Part shown: in pieces, positions 61,081 to 64,000 of the stretch
How the letters are laid out: each line of letters opens with the position of its first letter
Numbering within the stretch: the stretch's first letter is position 1
Assembly: GCA_016860845.1 (NCBI GenBank)
Contig: BOKF01000017.1
Span: 105,061-169,060, forward strand
Direction of reading: 5' to 3'
Origin: Chloroflexota bacterium
Lineage (GTDB): Bacteria; Chloroflexota; Anaerolineae; 4572-78; J111
DNA: 64,000 nt
The notes under the pieces: model-generated
Told to the model about the DNA's origin: nothing
Seen by the model: only the letters and a program-made list of their open reading frames with translations
Database searches by the model: none
Translations under genes and position numbers: made by a program

Positions 61081-62775
61081 ATGAAGAGGAAAGGCTTCGA
61101 TCAGATAGAAGCCCTCCTGGAGCGGGTGTCATCTCTGCAGCAATTTACCGGCGAGTCACCGACGGCCTTGAAGGAATTGCTGCCCCATGCTGTGGCTGAA
61201 CTCTCGATTATTTTGCATGAACTCCAGGCGGCTGAGGGAGAACTGCGCCAGCAAAATGATGAGTTACAGACGCTCCACCAAACTCTGGAGACTGAACGCG
61301 AGCGTTACCGCGAATTCTTCGATTTTGCCCCCGATGGCTACCTGGTGACCGACCCGCACGGGATCATCAAGGAGGCCAATTACGCCGCGGCCAATCTGCT
61401 GCAAGTTGCCCCCGCCTTTCTGGTAGGCAAACCGCTGCTTGTCTATATCGGGCTGGATGAACACCCCGCTTTTCTGAAACGCCTGGCCCACCTGCGGTCG
61501 CAGAAACTGCCGGAATTTCCCGGCCAGACCTGGGAAGTTCAATTAAAGCCGCACCAGGCTCCCCCTCTCCCCACCCTTTTAACCGTTGCCCCCAAGTACA
61601 ATACCAGGGGAAAATTGGTCAACCTGCGCTGGCTGCTGCGGGATAGAACAGCAGAAAAACAGGCGGAGATGACGGTGCGGAAGAGCGCCGCTTTCAGCCG
61701 GGCTATCTTAGATTCCCTGGAAGCGCATATTGCCGTCATAGACCAAAGCGGGGCCATCATCGTGGTCAATGAAGGCTGGGAGCGCTTTGCCAAAGCCAAC
61801 GGCGACCCCAAGCTGGCCCATACCGGGGTGGGGGTCAATTATCTGGATGTCTGCCGCCGCGTCACCGGGGAAGACGCTCCCCTGGCCCAGGCGGCCCTGG
61901 CCGGAATTGAAGCGGTCTTAGGCGGCTCCCAGGGCATCTTTACCCTGGAATATCCCTGCCCCTCCCCCGGCGAGAATTACTGGTTCACCCTCTATGTGAC
62001 CCCCCTGACTGGTGGTACCGGCGCAGTTATTTCTCACGTCAATATTACCGTGCGCAAGCAAATTGAAGAGGAGAAGAGCCGCCTGCTGGACCAGGTCAGC
62101 CAGCAACGGGAACAGCTCCGGGCGCTGAGCCAACGCCTGGCCGAGGTGCAGGAGGCCGAACGCCGGCAACTGGCTATGGAGTTGCACGACCAGGTAGGCC
62201 AAAAGTTGACTGCCCTGGACCTCAATCTGAATGTCATTTGGGCGCGGCTGGCCGAGACTCCGGCGGGAACCGATCTGGTTAAAGCGCGCCTGGACGACTC
62301 GCTGGCCCTCGTCGAGGAGACGGCCGTTACCATTCGGAATGTCATGGCGACCCTGCGCCCGTCGGTGCTGGATGATTACGGGCTGGTCGCCGCCTTACGC
62401 TGGTACGGCGCGCAGTTGTCGGCGCGAGCCGGGTTCACCCTGAGTGTGAAACAAGATAAAACGGGACCGTCCCGCCTGCCCGCGCCGGTTGAAAATACCC
62501 TGTTCCGCATTGCCCAGGAGGCGCTGAACAATGTGGCCAAGCATGCCCAGGCCGCCAAAGTAACCATCACCCTGACCGAAGAGAACGGCCTGGTGCGGAT
62601 GGTCGTAGCCGATAATGGCTGCGGATTTGAGATGGTTAGCCCTGTGGACGCCAACGGCCGGCCGCGGTGGGGCTTGATGACGATGGCCGAGCGGGCCGAA
62701 GCCGCGGGAGGCCGCTGCTGGGTCAATTCTTTGCCTAATAAAGGGACTCAGGTTATGGTAGAGTTGAAACTCTGA
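61081..62775 (+). CDS. PAS-domain histidine kinase, NarX/DegS type
   Basis: 564 residues, soluble. Two PAS-like domains (about 75-180 and 205-320), a coiled coil, HisKA_3 with phosphoacceptor His in MELHDQVGQKLTAL, and an ATPase domain with NNVAKHAQAAKV and ADNGCGFE. ATG at 61081; a TTG is one codon upstream. No membrane segment, so it senses a cytoplasmic signal. It pairs with the LuxR-type regulator 28 nt downstream. Confidence 0.92.
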   Translation: MKRKGFDQIEALLERVSSLQQFTGESPTALKELLPHAVAELSIILHELQAAEGELRQQNDELQTLHQTLETERERYREFFDFAPDGYLVTDPHGIIKEANYAAANLLQVAPAFLVGKPLLVYIGLDEHPAFLKRLAHLRSQKLPEFPGQTWEVQLKPHQAPPLPTLLTVAPKYNTRGKLVNLRWLLRDRTAEKQAEMTVRKSAAFSRAILDSLEAHIAVIDQSGAIIVVNEGWERFAKANGDPKLAHTGVGVNYLDVCRRVTGEDAPLAQAALAGIEAVLGGSQGIFTLEYPCPSPGENYWFTLYVTPLTGGTGAVISHVNITVRKQIEEEKSRLLDQVSQQREQLRALSQRLAEVQEAERRQLAMELHDQVGQKLTALDLNLNVIWARLAETPAGTDLVKARLDDSLALVEETAVTIRNVMATLRPSVLDDYGLVAALRWYGAQLSARAGFTLSVKQDKTGPSRLPAPVENTLFRIAQEALNNVAKHAQAAKVTITLTEENGLVRMVVADNGCGFEMVSPVDANGRPRWGLMTMAERAEAAGGRCWVNSLPNKGTQVMVELKL

Positions 62776-62803
62776 GCCGGCTCACCGGGAGATATTATTC
62801 CCT

Positions 62804-63454
62804 ATGATTACCATTTTTGTAGTTGACGACCATGCCGTGGTGCGGGATGGCCTGCGCCTACTCTTGGAGACCCAGTCTGACTTCCAGGTCGTCGGCGATG
62901 CCGGCAATGGGCGTGAGGCCGTTTACCAGATTAGCCAGCACTGTCCGAATGTAGTCATCCTGGATATTGCCATGCCGGATTTGAACGGGATCGAAGCGAT
63001 GCGCCAAATCCGCGCCGCCTGCCCGGAAACCCAGGTTATTATTCTCTCGATGCACGCCACCGGCAGCTATATTATTCAAGCCTTGCAGGCCGGGGCCAAC
63101 GGCTACTTGCTCAAAGCAGCGGCCGGCAGCGAAGTCATTACCGCCATCCGGGCGGTGCAGAGCGGCCAGCGCTACATGAGCCAGAAAATTGTTGACACGG
63201 TGATCAATACTTACCTGAGCCGGCCCGACGTCCTGGAGGAGCGAGATCCCCTGGCTCGCCTCAGCTCCCGCGAGCGTGAAATTTTGCAGCTTGTGGTCGA
63301 GGGCAAATCGAGCATCGAAATTGCCCACGTTCTGGCCATTTCTCCCAACACGGTAGATACTTACCGCAGCCGCCTGATGCAGAAGCTGGGCATTAGCGAC
63401 CTGCCCGGCCTGGTCAAATTTGCCATCCAGCACGGTTTGATCTCGCTGGAGTAG
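62804..63454 (+). CDS. NarL/FixJ-type response regulator
   Basis: 216 residues. Receiver with FVVDDHAVVRDG and phosphoacceptor Asp in VVILDIAMP; LuxR-type helix-turn-helix near LSSREREILQLVVEGKSSIEIAHVL. Cognate of the kinase 28 nt upstream. Confidence 0.94.
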   Translation: MITIFVVDDHAVVRDGLRLLLETQSDFQVVGDAGNGREAVYQISQHCPNVVILDIAMPDLNGIEAMRQIRAACPETQVIILSMHATGSYIIQALQAGANGYLLKAAAGSEVITAIRAVQSGQRYMSQKIVDTVINTYLSRPDVLEERDPLARLSSREREILQLVVEGKSSIEIAHVLAISPNTVDTYRSRLMQKLGISDLPGLVKFAIQHGLISLE

Positions 63455-63576
63455 CCCCGGCCAAAGAGCCTATCCTTCTCGTTGAGTTTTCTTGACTTAA
63501 ACTGTTTACCATTTCCTACAGACAAGAAAAACAATTTCTGGTACATTTAAGCTGTCGCCCTTAAAGGATATATTTG

Positions 63577-63644
63577 GAGGGTCTTTTTTACTTGCCCTCC
63601 TGAAGACAAGGGGGTATGTTTTAGTCTTCGGGAGGGCTTTTTTT
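63577..63644 (+). terminator. Rho-independent terminator with competing stem
   Basis: Long stem GCCCTCCTGAAGAC/GTCTTCGGGAGGGC (63594-63637, one mismatch) followed by T7. Its left arm can alternatively pair with GGAGGG at 63577-63582. It ends the kinase-regulator unit about 120 nt past the stop. Confidence 0.75.
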
Positions 63645-64000
63645 AACTCTGTTTCATGCCCAGATCAGACTAAGCTCCCAAATAGACCGCCGATAGCTGC
63701 CCACTGAAAGAATTTTTATTACCTGTGCCGGCGAGGGTATGGGTTACGCATGTTAACTCATGATGCCCCCTCTTCTCATCAAGAACTTCCCATCCGCATC
63801 AGAGCTTTGGCACAGAGCGTGTGGGGCGTAAGTTGATCTACTCAAAACATGGTTTCAATCAGAAACGCATCTCAGGCAACTCCAAGAAAATAATTATCCA
63901 AAGTCCGTGATACGTAATGCGTGATGCGTGATGGTATCCAGGCAAGATTTCTTACGCATCACGTATCACGCATCAAGCCGGTGAGAACAATTGGATGATT
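63645..64000. other. Right-end non-coding stretch
   Basis: 356 nt without a convincing gene. It contains the heptad repeat at 63907-63976 and no other recognised signal. Confidence 0.5.
63907..63976. repeat. Heptad repeat GTGATGC/GCATCAC with inverted halves
   Basis: Units GTGATAC, GTAATGC, GTGATGC, GTGATGG, a centre, then GCATCAC, GTATCAC and GCATCAA. It forms a hairpin and is the sister of 48001-48051. Confidence 0.85.

Overview
This window is most consistent with a chromosomal segment of an aerobic, heterotrophic member of the Chloroflexota (Anaerolineae/Caldilineae/Ardenticatenia-like), moderately GC-rich. The basis is indirect: a form I CO dehydrogenase beside an acetoin/2-oxoacid dehydrogenase operon, HrcA/CIRCE control of groESL, several lipoprotein peptide-binding paralogues, PD40 and PKD surface proteins, and many short tandem and palindromic repeats between genes. 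No rRNA, transposase, integrase, phage gene or CRISPR array is visible.

Layout. 0-10.9 kb, rightward: the last two genes of a form I aerobic CO dehydrogenase (coxS, coxL; coxM is presumably off the left edge), a small decayed toxin-antitoxin pair, an AhpD-like protein, then acoX, E1 alpha, E1 beta and E2 of a 2-oxoacid (acetoin type) dehydrogenase, and an XdhC/CoxI-like protein with two YHS domains. A MaoC hydratase faces this block. 11-15.5 kb: a zinc-ribbon membrane protein and a secreted beta-propeller protein. 15.6-22.1 kb, leftward: polA, cdsA, gyrA. 22.4-26 kb: an MBL-fold hydrolase, three tRNA genes (Pro-CGG, Pro-GGG, Thr-GGT) and groES-groEL with two CIRCE elements. 26-33 kb: a very large RecQ helicase with HEAT repeats, two small leftward genes, argS and a RidA protein. 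33-41 kb, leftward: a peptide ABC transporter with three tandem lipoprotein binding proteins and two permeases but no ATPase. 41-45.5 kb, leftward: a DUF4350-like protein, an SppA-like protease and a methyltransferase. 45.5-51.3 kb: a promoter, a Phe-rich leader peptide and an attenuator, then an MNT-HEPN pair (HEPN truncated), pheS, pheT and yjbQ. 51.3-63.5 kb: signal transduction (two response regulators, a histidine kinase with a 13-repeat PKD protein, and a NarL-type kinase-regulator pair) plus a sulfite-oxidase-like molybdoenzyme.

Two themes stand out. First, the start of the pheST region looks like a classical transcription attenuator: a TTGACA-N17-TATGAT promoter, a 55-codon leader ending in five Phe codons, and a Rho-independent terminator about 62 nt further on. 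Second, families of 7-nt and 8-nt tandem repeats, often as inverted halves, punctuate the window. They lie between genes, overlap stop codons of several genes, and sit in frame inside polA and recQ; another repeat type sits in pheT. This resembles the STRR repeats known from filamentous cyanobacteria.

Functionally the left block suggests a mixotroph that oxidises trace CO with a molybdenum enzyme while using acetoin or related carbon. The other molybdenum-linked genes (XdhC-like, sulfite-oxidase-like) fit this. Start sites were chosen from ribosome-binding sites where visible; several remain uncertain and are marked.
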